From contig NC_081861.1 of NCBI RefSeq assembly GCF_963259705.1, forward strand, positions 71,281,623 through 71,345,622: a DNA stretch of 64,000 nucleotides, read 5' to 3'. The notes below the pieces were generated by a model. The model had not been told where the DNA came from, ran no database searches, and saw only the letters and a program-made list of their open reading frames with translations. Position 1 is the stretch's first letter; each line of letters starts with the position of its first letter. Positions 46,370 through 57,800 of this stretch are shown piece by piece. Origin of the DNA: Myotis daubentonii (taxonomy: Eukaryota > Chordata > Mammalia > Chiroptera > Vespertilionidae). The translations under genes were made by a program, and so were the position numbers.

Positions 46370-47306
46370 AAGTAAAATCAGATAATAAGTGTTGAGGAGG
46401 ATGCAGACAATTCAGAAGCCCTTATATACTGGTGGTGGAATATAAAATGGTACAGCTACTTTGGGAAGCAGTTTGACAGTACCTCAAATGATTAAATATA
46501 GACAGAATATAATCCATCAATACCACTCTTAAGTATATACTGAGGAGATGTGAAAGCACATGTTCACACAAAAACTAGTATATGAATGCTCATAGCAACA
46601 TTATTGATAATAGTCAAAAGCTGGGGGTGAAACCAAAAGTCTATAAATGGAGGAATGAATAAATAAAACTTGGTATATTGATACAATGGATGATTTTTTA
46701 GCCATTAAAAGGAATTAACATCTTGTTATATGCCACAACATCTTGAAATCATAATTCTAAATGAAAGAAGTCAGTTTCAGGCCTAGCCGTGCATCTCAGT
46801 TGGTTAGAGCATTGTCCCAATATGCCAAGGTTGTGGGTTCGCTCCCTGGTCAGGGCACATATAAGAATCAACCAATGAAAGCATAAAGAAGTGGAGCAAC
46901 AAATTGATCTCTCTCTCTCTCTCTCTCTCCCTCTCATCTCTCTCTCTCTCTCTCCCTCTCATCTCTCTCTCTCTCCCCTCCTTTCCCTCTCTAAAATCAA
47001 ATTTTTTAAAAGTCAGTCACAAAAAGCTACATATTATGTTTCTTTTCATATTAAATGTCCAAAATAGGGAAATCCATAAAGACAAAAAAAATAGAATAGT
47101 GGTTTCAAAGGTCAAATGGGGTAGGAATTTATGGCATGATAGCTAAAAGATACCGGGTTTCTTTCTAAAGTGATGAACTGTGCTAAACTTGACTGTGGTA
47201 ATTATTGTATTTATCTGTGAATATACTAAATGCTACTGAATAGCATACTTGAAATAGGTAAGTTGTATGGTATATGAATTCTATCTCAATAAAGCTGTTT
47301 TTAAAA
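46370..47306 (+). mobile_element. Old L1M 3' end
   Basis: It carries C-terminal ORF2/3' UTR phrases of old L1s: ATGCTCATAGCAACATTATT, GTCTATAAATGGAGGAATGA, GAATTCTATCTCAATAAAGC with a T-rich end. Interrupted by a VES SINE. Confidence 0.78.
46781..47007 (+). mobile_element. VES SINE with expanded (CT)n
   Basis: Head GCATCTCAGTTGGTTAGAGC (A box), GTGGGTTCGCTCCCTGGTC (B box). The body CT tract (46905-46975) has expanded into a microsatellite. AGTCAGT flanks both sides (46769-46775 and 47010-47016). Confidence 0.9.
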
Positions 47307-47989
47307 AGTAATGCTATATTATAAACTCATTTCTTCCCATTTTTCTTCATTTGGATATTAGCAATGATATGATATCATTTGCATGTATTATAGCTACTTG
47401 TAAATTTACTATACAATCCTATACCACTGCACATCTCTTCCCAATTCCACATCCAGTATCTCCTGTGCCAACCTTGATATTATCTATACTGGTAGTATGG
47501 ACTTAAACTGGCAAACATGAAAATTGCCAAACACTACAAATTGGGCCTTTTTTGCTGTTGTTAATTTTCTAAACGTAAGTGATGGAGAGATGTATATTGA
47601 ATTTAAAATGCTCTTGTCTCTATAGCCATTGCATGGAGGATAAAAATCAGGAAATATTCTGTAAGCATTTAAAAACTATTATCCAATTCAGAAACAAATT
47701 CTGTCAATGAAAGATGAACAAGTGAATATGCAAAATATATTTTTCTTGTTTCACTCTTATCTTAATCATTAATATAAGAGAAAACATTAGCTAACATTCA
47801 TATAAGAACTATACTTGTCTAATGTATAGAATCATAGTTAGGTTATAAATACAAAAGGTTGGCAACAACAACAAAAAGAGAATTGTTTGGCTGTATGAAA
47901 TTTACAATGCAGAGTGTTGTATATTTTATTATTATTTGTAAATTTTAGTCTATATACACTTTCATAAGTAAAATGTATAATTTACATCC

Positions 47990-48034
<45 letters not shown>

Positions 48035-48331
48035 TATAATTTCTCTACACACAGTGTTATAAACATTTACCAGAACATCGCTGCCTTAATTCCATATGTG
48101 GAATCAACATTGAGAATAATAGCAGGGGGATATTTAAAATTGAGAAGTGGATGGATAGAAAAAATTGAATAAATGGTTAAATATAATTTCTGGCTCAGCA
48201 ACAGAATAGTTAAAAATGCTTGAAACAATGTGGGTTAAATGAAGATTTAAGTATCTGTTCTATTTATTTATGTGAGGAATGTGCTAGCTTTGAAGTAGGC
48301 CATTCTAATTGGTATTCATTTTATATATTTA
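47307..48331. other. AT-rich stretch, no gene
   Basis: About 1 kb of AT-rich DNA with no ORF, RNA or repeat family seen apart from a CATATA microsatellite (47985-48035). Confidence 0.5.
47985..48035. repeat. (CATATA)n microsatellite
   Basis: About seven copies of ACATAT/CATATA. Confidence 0.9.
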
Positions 48332-48698
48332 CTAGAGGCCTGGTGCACGGATTCGTGCATTGGTGGGATCCCTTGGTCTGGACTATGCCCTCTCACAATC
48401 TGGGACTCCTCAGGGGATGTTGGACTGCTGGTTTCAGCCCAATCTTCACAGGCCAGGCTGAGGGACCCCACCAGTGCATGAATCCATCCACCAGGCCTCT
48501 AATATGCATACAAGATCTTTGGTTAACCTCTTCCTGCCCTCCTCCCTCCCCCCTCCCCCCAGAGATTCATCAATCTGTTCCATGTTTCCATACCTGTGTG
48601 TTGAGCGTCTACCCCCTGGTGGTCAGTGTGTGTCATAGCTACTGGACGAATGGTCAAATGATTGAATGGTCTAATGGTCTCTTAGGCTTTTACATATA
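48332..48698 (-). mobile_element. Rearranged HeliBat: inverted 3' ends plus L1 piece
   Basis: The left edge is a reverse 3' terminus (CTAGAGGCCTGGTGCACGG). At 48475-48502 a second 3' terminus lies in the opposite orientation (CCAGTGCATGAATCC, CACCAGGCCTCTAA). About 85 bp of L1 3' UTR-like DNA follows (48503-48590, AAGATCTTTGGTTAACCTCT). A normal reverse 5' end completes it (GTCTACCCCCTGGTGGTCAG, CTTAGGCTTTTACATATA). The next HeliBat starts CTAG at once. Confidence 0.8.
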
Positions 48699-49017
48699 CT
48701 AGAGGCCTGTTGAATAAAGATTTGCACAATGGGCCTTCCTTCCCCTGTCTGCTGGCACTGGTTTTCCTCTGGCACCTGGGACCCAGGCCTTTGGTCCTGC
48801 CACAGCAGCGAGGCTTGGTTTCTCCGCTCCGGCTGCAGCAGAGAAGCCAAGCCTCTTCAGTCGTCTCCAGTCTTCAGTCATCTTCAGTCTTCACTCTGCG
48901 CCTGCATATGCAAATTAACCTCCATATTTGTTGGGTTAATTTGCATACTCATCCTGATTGGCTGGTGGGCATAGCAAAGTGACACCAATTTGCATGTTTC
49001 TCTTTGATTAGTGTAGA
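48699..49017 (-). mobile_element. HeliBat Helitron, short subfamily
   Basis: It starts CTAGAGGCCTGTTGAATAAA and ends TTTGATTAGTGTAGA, the reverse of the element at 7248-7545. It shares GGCTTGGTTTCTCCGC, CTTCAGTCTTCA and the two octamer sites. Confidence 0.9.
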
Positions 49018-49324
49018 TAGATTTCTTATTTCAGAGAGGTTTTGAAATAAAAGTAGCAAAATAAGCAAAAAATACATCATGGATGGCATACTTATGGCCT
49101 ATTAAAATGTGAATGAAATATGAGACATGCTTCTAAATGTTAGCCTGAGTCCTAAAATCAATAGTGTCATTCAAAATCTAAAATATTAATAAAGTTAAAG
49201 ATTAACTAGATTATTTTAAGGATACTAAAACATTTAGGATGGACAATGCAATAGAGTTGCCATTATTCATTTAAAAATATTTGTTTGTTAAATACCTAGA
49301 GAGTCAGAACATGTTTACTGTTTT
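49018..49324. other. AT-rich intergenic sequence
   Basis: Nothing recognised. Confidence 0.5.
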
Positions 49325-50412
49325 TATTTATTTTAATTTAATTTAATTTAATTTAATTTTGGGAGTTTTTCACTTTTAAAAAATCTTTATTGTTGAAAGT
49401 ATTACAATAGGTCCTCTTTTTCCTCCCATTAACCTCTACCAGCTCACTCCCATGTCCCCCTGACCCCCAGGTCCTCACCACACTGTTGTCTGTGTCAATA
49501 GGTTATTCATATATGCATACAACTTCATTAGTTGATCTCTTGCCAACCACCCTCCCCTGCCTTCCCTCTGAGGTTCAACAGTCTGTTCATGCTTCTATGT
49601 CTCTGGGTCTATTTTTTTCATCAGTTTATTTTGTTCACTAGATTCCACAGATAAGTGAGATCATGTGATACATACCTTTCTCTGATAGGCTGATTTTGCT
49701 TAGCATAAAAATCTCCAGGTCCATCCATGGTATTGCAAGTGGTAAGAGTTCTTTCTTTTTTATTGCCACATAGTAATCCATTGTGTAAATGTACCAGGGC
49801 ATTTTTATCCACTCATCTGTTGATGGGCATTTAGGCTGTTTCCAATTCTTAGATATTGTAAATTGCAGTTCTGTGAATATAGCGGTGTATATATTCTTTC
49901 TGATTAGTGTTTCAGGTTTCTTAGGATATATTTCTAAAAGTGGGATAACTGGGTCAAATGACAGTTCCCTTTTTAATTTTTTGTGTACACTCCATACTGT
50001 TTTCTATAATGCCTATACCAGTCTGCATTCCCATCAGCAGTGTACTAGGTTTCCCTTTTTTCCACAACCTTGCCAACACTTGTCGTTTGTTGATGATAAC
50101 CATTCTGATAGATGTGACATGATATCCCATTGTCATTTTGAAAAAGACATCTCTTGGATGATTAGTGACTTTGAGCATTTTTTTAATATGTCTCTTGGAT
50201 TTCTATATGTCCACTTTGGAGAATTGTCTATTTAGGTCCTTTGCCCATTTTTTAATTGAATTGTTTGTCTTTCTTTTGTTAAGTTATATGTGTTCCCTAT
50301 ATATTTTGGAGATTAACCCCTTGTGGGATGTATTATTGGCCAATATATTCTCCCATGTAGTGGGCTCTCTTGTTATTTTTCTAATGGTTACTTTGAAAGT
50401 GGAGAAGTTCCA

Positions 50413-50799
50413 GGGCTGACCAGAAGACCCTGAGCAATGGATGAATGATTATTCTGACACACATTTCTGTGAAAGAGAGGGCTAAGGGACTGCCTGGCTA
50501 GAGAAACCAAATAGCCCCATTCATCTACCTCCCCAGGAGTTTATTGTAACAACAGCTTGAACTAAAATTAACTATTAGATACTATCAGCAGGGTAAGCAT
50601 CCTTGAGAAGACACATGTGCCTGCACTGTCCTTTAAGCAAGGACGTCTGAAGACTAAGCATAAAGATTCCAGTAAGCACTCGGGGGCTCAGACTTGTTTG
50701 GAAAAGACAAGGCAGGGGAAACTGCCTTCAGCCAACTCCCCTTGGAGTTTCCAACATTTCAGAGTTTCCTGCTTACAAATTTTCCAACCAAGTCCTGTG
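50413..50799. other. Unidentified insertion in L1
   Basis: About 390 bp of non-L1 sequence (AGGGCTGACCAGAAGACCCT to AACCAAGTCCTGTGC) separates adjoining L1 ORF2 segments. No hairpin ends, SINE boxes or clear duplication were found. An LTR is one possibility. Confidence 0.45.
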
Positions 50800-50884
50800 C
50801 TTCTGCACAGAGCAGCTTTTAATTTTAATGTAATCACATTTGTTTATTTTCTTCTTAGTTTCCATTCTCCTAGGAGACGGATCA

Positions 50885-50885
<1 letters not shown>

Positions 50886-50930
<45 letters not shown>
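50886..50930. repeat. (TA)n microsatellite next to a HeliBat
   Basis: About 22 TA units fill the gap between L1 (GAGACGGATCAG) and the first HeliBat start (TCCTATCCATCTAATAAAAG). Confidence 0.92.
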
Positions 50931-50933
<3 letters not shown>

Positions 50934-50934
50934 C

Positions 50935-52420
50935 TCCTATCCATCTAATAAAAGAGAAACATGGTAATTAGCCATAACTTCACTACCCTTCCCATTGGCT
51001 AATCAGCGAGATATGCAAATTAACTGCCAACCAAGATGGCAGCCGGCAGCCAGGCAACTGACACGAACAGGAGGCTTGCTTGCTCCAGTGATGGAGGAAG
51101 CCAACATTCCAAGCTTGCCGCTGCTGGGCTCTGAGCTGCTCTCTAAGAAACATTGTTACAAATATAGAAGCTAAACAAAACCCCAGAAACCTGCTTTCAG
51201 CCAGCCGGGATCTCAGAGCTGGAGTCACAACAAAGTTTCAAATACAGAAGGTAAACAAAGTCCAGAAATCTGCTTTCAGCAGCCGAGGTCTGAGCTAAAG
51301 CCAGCTCTCAGCTCCAGTGACAGCCATAGAAGGTAAATAAATCCCAGAATTTAAAAAAAAGGAAAAAAGGAGAGGCTGGGAGCTTTAGTCACCCGCCAGC
51401 TTGAAAACGGCCCTCAACCCCTCACTCAGACTGGCCAGGCACCCAAGTGGGGACCCCCACCCTGAAGGGGGGGTGACCAGCTGCAAACAGCCATCATCCC
51501 CTCATCCAGGTTGGCCAGGCACCCAAGTGGGACCACCACCCTGATCCAGGACACCCTTCAGGGCAAACCAGCTGGCCCCCACCTGTGCACCAGGCCTCTA
51601 TCCTATATAGTAAAATGGTAATATGCCTCCCAGCACTGGGATCAGTGGAGTCGCAAGGCCTCACGAACCCGAGATCAGCGGAGCTGTGAGGCCTCCCAGC
51701 ACCAGGATCAGCAGAGCAGCAAGGCCGCCCAGCACTGGGATCAGTGGAGCGGCGAGGCCTCCTGGCCCCTGGAGCAGCATGACAGGGGGCAGCGCCCAAA
51801 CCCCTGATTGCCCTGTGGCTCCATGTGTGATGGGGGGGGGGCACAACCTTCCTATCTGCTCTGCTCTGTTCATGAAAGGGGAAGGTGCCCCAACCCCCTG
51901 ATCGGTCCTGCTCTGTGTGTGACAGGGTGTGGCACCCCAACCCCTCCATAGGCCCTGATCTGTGTGTGACAGGGTGGAGCCACAACCTCCCCAGTGGCCC
52001 TGCCCTGAGTGTGACAGGGGGGAGCTCCCCAACTCCCCATGGGCCCTGCTCTGTGTGTGACGGGGTGGAGCCGCAACCTCCCCATTGGCCCTGCCTTGAG
52101 TGTGACAGGGGGGAGTGCCCCAACCCCCCAATCGGCTCTACCCTGAGTAAGACTGAGGGTGGCATTGCAACCTCCTGATCCACCCTGCTCTGTGCATGAC
52201 AGGGGGTGGCGCCCCAACTCCCTAATCGGCCCTGCTCTGAGCCGGACCAGGAGCTGCGGGGCAGGCACCTAGGGATTGGGCCTGCCCTCTGCCACCCGGG
52301 AGTGGGCCTAAGCCAGCAGGTTGTTATCTCCCGAGGGGTCCCAGACTGTGAGAGGACACAAGTGGGGCTGAGGGACATCGCCCCCACCAGTGCACAAATT
52401 TTTGTGCACCGGTCCTCTAA
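50935..52420 (+). mobile_element. Composite HeliBat (A-B), first of a tandem pair
   Basis: Unit A lies at 50935-51600, ending GTGCACCAGGCCTCTA. Unit B lies at 51601-52420, from TCCTATATAGTAAAATGG to the hairpin GTGCACAAATTTTTGTGCAC and CTCTAA. The junction lacks the terminal G of CTAG. Unit A has CCAAT, octamer and YY1-like sites at 50992-51050; unit B has the 48-bp minisatellite. Confidence 0.92.
51830..52245. repeat. 48-bp minisatellite in HeliBat unit B
   Basis: About eight imperfect copies (phrases CCTGCTCTGTGTGTGACAGG and CCCCAACCCCC), reverse complement of the array at 14270-14845. It creates a 297-codon open frame on the minus strand that I reject as a gene. Confidence 0.88.
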
Positions 52421-52429
52421 TATATATAT

Positions 52430-53750
52430 ACACTAATAAAGGAGAAACATGGTAATTGGCGTACGACCGCTACCCTTTTCATTGGCTAATCAGCGAGATA
52501 TGCAAATTAACTGTCAGCCAAGATGGCGCCGACAGCCAGGCAGCTTGAAACTAACATGAGGCTTGCTTGCTTCAGTGACAGAGGAAACCAACGTTCCCCG
52601 CCTGCCGCTGCAGGCCTCTGAGCCTGCAGTTTCAAACATTGTAACAAATACCTCCACACTTCAGCCAGCAGACTCGCAACATTGTATGCAAAGGCCAGAA
52701 ACCTACTTTCAGGAGTGGAGGCCTAAGAGCTGGAGCCAAGCCTCAAGCTAAAGCTGGCCCAGAATAAAAAAAAAAAAAAAAAAAAAAAAGGAAAAAAGGA
52801 GCATTTGGGAGTTCAGTCACCCCCAGCCTGAAAACAGCCCTCAGCCCCTCACGCAGACTGGCCAGGCACCCCAGTGGGGACCCCCACCCTGAAGGGTGTG
52901 TGACCAGCTGCAAACAGCCATCATCCCCTCATCCAGGCTGGCCAGGAACCCCAGTGGGGACCCCCACCCTGATCCAGGACACCCTTCAGGGCAAACGAGC
53001 TGGCACCCACCCATGCACCAGGCCTCTACCCTATATAGTAAAAGGGTAATATGCCTCCCAGCACCGGGATCAGTGGAGCCAAGAGGCCTCCCGGCACCGG
53101 GATCAGCATGACAGGGGGCAGCATCCAAACACCCTGATCGGCCCTGCTCTGTGGGTGACAGAGTGTGGCACCCCAACCTCCCCCCCCCGGGCCCTGATCT
53201 GTGTGTGACGGGGTAGAGCCATAACCTCCCCATAGGCCCTGCCCAGAGTGTGACAGTGGCGGCGCCTCAACCCCCTGATTGGCCCTGCTCTGTTGGTGAT
53301 AGAGGGCGGTGCCCCAACCCACTGATCCGCCCTGCTCTGTGTGTGTCAGGGGACGGTGCCCCAACTCCCGTATCGGACCTACTCTGTGAGTGACAAGGGG
53401 GAGCTCCTCAACCCCTTGATGGGCCCTGCTCTGTGCATGACAGGGTACAGAGCCCCAACCCCCCTGATGGGCCCTGCTCTGTGTGTGACAGGGGGTCGTG
53501 CCGCAACCTCCCCATCGACCCTGCCTTGAGTGTGACAGGGGGTGGTGCCCGAACCCCCCAATCGGCCCTGCTCTGAGCCCGACCAGGGGCTGCACCTAGG
53601 GATTGGGCCTGCCCTCTGCCACCCGGGAACAGGCCTAAGCCAGCAGGTCGTTATCTCCCGAGGGGTCCCAGACTGCTTAGAGGGCACAAGCCGGGCTGAG
53701 GGACCCCCCTTCCCCCCGAGTGCACAGATTTTTGTGCACCGGGTCTCTAG
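52430..53750 (+). mobile_element. Composite HeliBat (A-B), second of a tandem pair
   Basis: Unit A lies at 52430-53028 (CACTAATAAAGGAGAAACAT to GCACCAGGCCTCTA). Unit B lies at 53029-53750 (CCCTATATAGTAAAAGGG to GTGCACCGGGTCTCTAG). It directly follows the first composite, separated only by ATATATATA. Unit A has a 21-bp A run (about 52768). It belongs to the same subfamily as its neighbour but has diverged, so the pair is not an assembly duplicate. Confidence 0.92.
53120..53575. repeat. 48-bp minisatellite in HeliBat unit B
   Basis: About nine imperfect copies (GGGCCCTGCTCTGTG phrases), homologous to the arrays at 14270 and 51830. Confidence 0.86.
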
Positions 53751-55365
53751 TATATATATAATGTCTGAGATTTTGTTGGTATTATTTCTTCTATGACTTC
53801 TATGGTTTCACCTCTTACATTTAAGTTTTTTATCCATTTTGAGTTTATTCTTGTGTCTAGTGTAAGTTGGTGGTCTAGTTTCATATTTTTCATGTACCAG
53901 TCCAGTTATACAATACCATTTATTGAAGAGACTGTCTCTGCTCCAATGTATGCTCTTGCCACCTTTGTCAAGTATTAATTGAACATAGTGGCTTGGGTCG
54001 ATTTCTGGCTTCTCTGTTCTCTTCCAGTGATATATATGCCTGTTATTGTCCCAATAACAGGCTGTTTTGAACACAACGGCTTTGCAGTATAACTTGATAT
54101 TTGGTATTGTAATTCCTCCAGCTTTGTTCTTCTTTTCCAAATTGTTGTGGCTATTCAGGGCCTTTTTTGATCTGTATAAATTTTTGGAATGTTTGTTCTA
54201 AGTCTGTCAATATGTCGTTGGTATTTTGATAGGGATTGCATTGAATCTATAGATTGCTTTGGGTAGTATGGACATTTTAATGATGTTGATTCTACCAATC
54301 CATGAACATGTTCTATTCTTCTACTTGTTCATATCTTCCTCTATCTTTTTTTCAATGTCCTATACTTTTCAGAGTACAGGCCTTTAAATTTCTTGGTTAA
54401 TTTTATTTTAAGTATCTTAATTTTTTGTTGCCATGGTAGATGGCATTGTTTTTTTTAGTTTCTCTTTCTGGGAGTTCATTATTGGTATATAAAAATGCTA
54501 TGGATTTTTGGGTGTGAATTTTATATCCTGCTATGTTTCCAAATTCATTCATTACATTGAGTAGTTTTTTATGGAGTCTGCATGGTTTTCTATGTACAGT
54601 ATTATGCCATTTGTGAATAATAAGACTTTTACTACATCCTTTTCAATTTGGATGCATTTTATTTATTCTTCTTGTCTGATCATTATGCTAGGATCTCTAG
54701 CATTATGTTGACCAAGAGTGGTGAAGGAGGGCATCCATGTCTTGTAACTGTTGTTACGGGAAATGGTTTTAGTTTTTGCCCATTGAGTATGATGTTGGCT
54801 GTAGTTTTTTCATATATGGCTTTTATTATGCTGAGGTATGGTCCCTCTATTCCAACTTTGCTGAGATTTTTTATCAAAAAAATGGTGCTGGATTTTGTGA
54901 AATGCTTTTTATGTATCAATTGATATGATCATGTGACTTTTGCCTTGCAATCTGTTTATCTGCAGTAGCACATTGATTGATTTGCAAATATTGTGTCTGC
55001 GTTGCATCTGTGGAATAATTCCCACTTGGTCATGGTGTATGATCTTTTTAAGGTAATGCTGGATCAGATTTGCTAGAATTTTGTTGAGGATTTTAGCATC
55101 TATGTTAATCAGGGATATGTGCCTGTAATTCTCTTTCTTTGTCATGTATTTATCTGGTTTTAGAATTATGGTAATACTGGCTTCATAGAAAGATTTTGGG
55201 AGGGTTCCTTCCTCTTATATTTTTTAGAATAGTGTGAGGAGGATCAGTGTTCATTCTTTGAATATTTGGAAAAATTCCCCTGTGAAACCATCCAGACCAA
55301 GGTTTTTGTTTGTTGGAAGTTATTTGTTTTTTGTTTGTTTTGTTTTGTTTTTGTCTGTTTGTTTT

Positions 55366-55578
55366 TTAAAATATATTTTATTGATTTTTTACAGAGAGGA
55401 AGGGAGAGGGACAGAGTTAGAAACATCGATGGGACAGAAACATCGATCAGCTGCCTCCTGCACACCTCCCACTGGGGATGTGCCCGCAACCAAGGCACAT
55501 GCCCTTGACCGGAATCGAACCTGGGACCTTTCAGTCCACAAGCCGTCGCTCTATCCACTGAGCCAAACAGGTTAGGGC
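55366..55578 (-). mobile_element. VES SINE in L1
   Basis: Reverse VES: TTATTGATTTTTTACAGAGA, GCTGCCTCCTGCACACCTCC, ACCGGAATCGAACCTGGGAC (B box), CTCTATCCACTGAGCCAAAC (A box). It is close to the copy at 3274, so fairly young. T-rich flanks GTTTGTTTTTT and GTTTATTTGTTTT may be the duplication. Confidence 0.93.
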
Positions 55579-57059
55579 TGTTTATTTGTTTTTTTTTTAC
55601 TGCTTTAATTTCATCAGTAGTTATCAGCATATTCAGATTTTCTGATTTTTCCTGATTGAGATTTGGAAGGTTGTATTTTCTAGAAATATGTTAATTTCAT
55701 CCAGGTTTGTCCACTTCATTGGAATAGAGGTTTTCATAATATATATATTTTTTACCATCCTTTGTATTTCTGTGGCTTCTGTTGTTACTTCACCTCTTTT
55801 TTTTCTGATTTTGTTTATTTGGGTCCTCTCTCTTTGCTTCTTGGGGAGCCAGGCTAGAGATTCATCAATCTTGTTTATCCTTTCAAAGAACCAGCTCTTT
55901 GTTTTATAAATATTTTGTATTTTTTCTTTGGTCTCTATGTCATTTATTTACACTCTGATCTTTATTATTTCCTTCCTTCCACTTACTCTGGGCTTTTCTT
56001 GTTATTCTGTTTTGATCCCTTTGGTCACCCATTCATTTTTTTAATAGAATGCTATTTAGCATCCATATACTGGATTGTTTTTGAGCATTTATATGATAAC
56101 TGATTTCTAATTTCATTCCATTGTTGTCTAAAAAGATACTTGATATGATTTCAATCTTCTTGAATTTGTAGAGACTTAGTCTATGTCCTAATATGTGGTC
56201 TATCTTTGAAAATATCCCATATGCACTTGAGAAGAGAGTATATTCCATAGCTTTGGGGTGCACTGTTCTGAGATGTCAGGTAGTTCCATCTGATCTAGTG
56301 AGTCATTAGGGATTGATGTCCTTGTTGATTTTTTTCTACAAGATTTATTCAGTGATGTCAATGGGATATTAAAGTCCCCTACTATGATTGTCTTGCTGTG
56401 GGTCTCTTCTTTGATATCCTCCATAAGTTTTTCTATATATTTGGAGAGTCCTGTATTGGATGCATATATGTTTACCAGAGTTATGTCCTTTTGTTGTATG
56501 AATCCCTTTCGTATTATGAAGTGGTCTTCCCTATCTCTTGTTATGTCCTTCACTTTGAGGTCTATTTTGTCAGATATATGCATTTCTACCCCAGCTTTTA
56601 TTTAAATTTCCATTTGCCTAAAATTTTTTTTTCCCGTCCCTTCACTTTCAGTCTGTGTGAGTCTTTGTTCTAAGGTGGGTCTCTTATACACATAATATAT
56701 ATGGGTCCTGTTTTGTTTTTACCCATTCAACTACCCTGTCTTTTAATTGTAGTATTTAATCTATTTTTATATATTGTTATTGATAGTTCCTTGTTTGGTT
56801 TGTTGTTATTTTTATTCTTTATGTCTGCGTTCCTGCCTCCCTTTTTATTTCTTCTTTTTACAACAGTCCCTTTCACATGTCTTGCATTGCTGGTTTGATG
56901 GCAATAAACTCCCTTAGCCTTTTTTTGTCTGTTAAGCACCTGATTTCACCTCCAATTTTGAATTATAGCATTGTTGGATAGAGTATTTCTGAATACAGTT
57001 CCTTGTTTTGCATCACTTTGTATTCTTCATGCCAATCCCTTCTGGCCTTATGTGTTTCT

Positions 57060-57800
57060 GTTTAGAAATCAGCTGATAGTCTAATGGGAGACCCCCTGTA
57101 GGTAACTTTCTTTTTCTCTCTTGCAGCCTTTAAGATTTTCTCTTTATCTTTTACGTTTGCCAGTGTAATTATGATGTGTCTTAATGTAGGTCTTTTTGGG
57201 TTCATGTTGATTGGGACTCTCTGTACTTCTTGGATTTGTGTAACTTTTTTCTTCCCAAATTTAGGAAAGTTTTCTTTCATTATTTCTTGAAAGAGGTTTT
57301 CTCATCCTTGTTCAACTTCCTCTACTTCTGGAACCCCTATTATGTGGATTTTTTTCACTTCATTTTGTCCCAAAGCCCCCTTAGACTCTTCTCCTGCTTT
57401 TTCATTTGTCTTTCCAGTTGCTGTACTGTTTGGGTATTTTTTCTACCTTGTCTTCTAACTCACTGATTTAGTCCTCATCTTCATCTATTCTACTGTTGAA
57501 ACTTTCCATTGTGTTCTTTATTGTAGCTATGTCATTCTTCATTTCCTCATATTTCTTACTCATGTTGGTATATTTCTTATTCAGCTCCTTATTCTCCTTG
57601 AGTTTTGTGTAATTCTCATATAGACGTTTGAGCATCCTTATAACCATTACCCTGAATTCTTTGAGAAATTACTTGCCTCCATTTCATTTAGTTCCTTTTC
57701 TTATGATTCCTATTTTTATTTCATTTGAGGGTGTATTTTTTTTGTCTCCCCATTTTTTCTGTTCCTTTGTATTGTTTCTATGTATTAGATCAAATCGCTA
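57060..57800 (-). pseudogene. L1 ORF1, inactivated
   Basis: The clearest segment is 57280-57062: RPTLRHIIITLANVKDKEKI and VTYRGSPIRLSADF, the RRM end and C-terminal domain of ORF1p. Upstream coding is broken by stops. Confidence 0.85.

Larger units (their letters stand above)
50100..56720 (-). pseudogene. L1 ORF2, inactivated and interrupted
   Basis: The endonuclease is readable at 56583-56033 (VNIYASNTGLSKYIEKLMED, GDFNIPLTSL, then FSKIDHILGHRLSL). RT fragments lie at 55145-54683 ([20 protein letters not shown]; motif B-like [16 protein letters not shown]). Connector and C-terminal blocks lie at 54140-53808 ([20 protein letters not shown]) and 50178-49954. Stops, frameshifts, a VES SINE and four HeliBat units break it. 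Confidence 0.9.

Noticed and set aside
51494..52387. 297-codon minus-strand open frame
   Set aside because: It lies wholly in HeliBat unit B and is kept open by the 48-bp GC-rich minisatellite. The product is low-complexity, has no domain, and similar frames occur on both strands and in other arrays.
53026..53595. 189-codon minus-strand open frame
   Set aside because: Minisatellite-driven frame in the third unit-B array; no domain.
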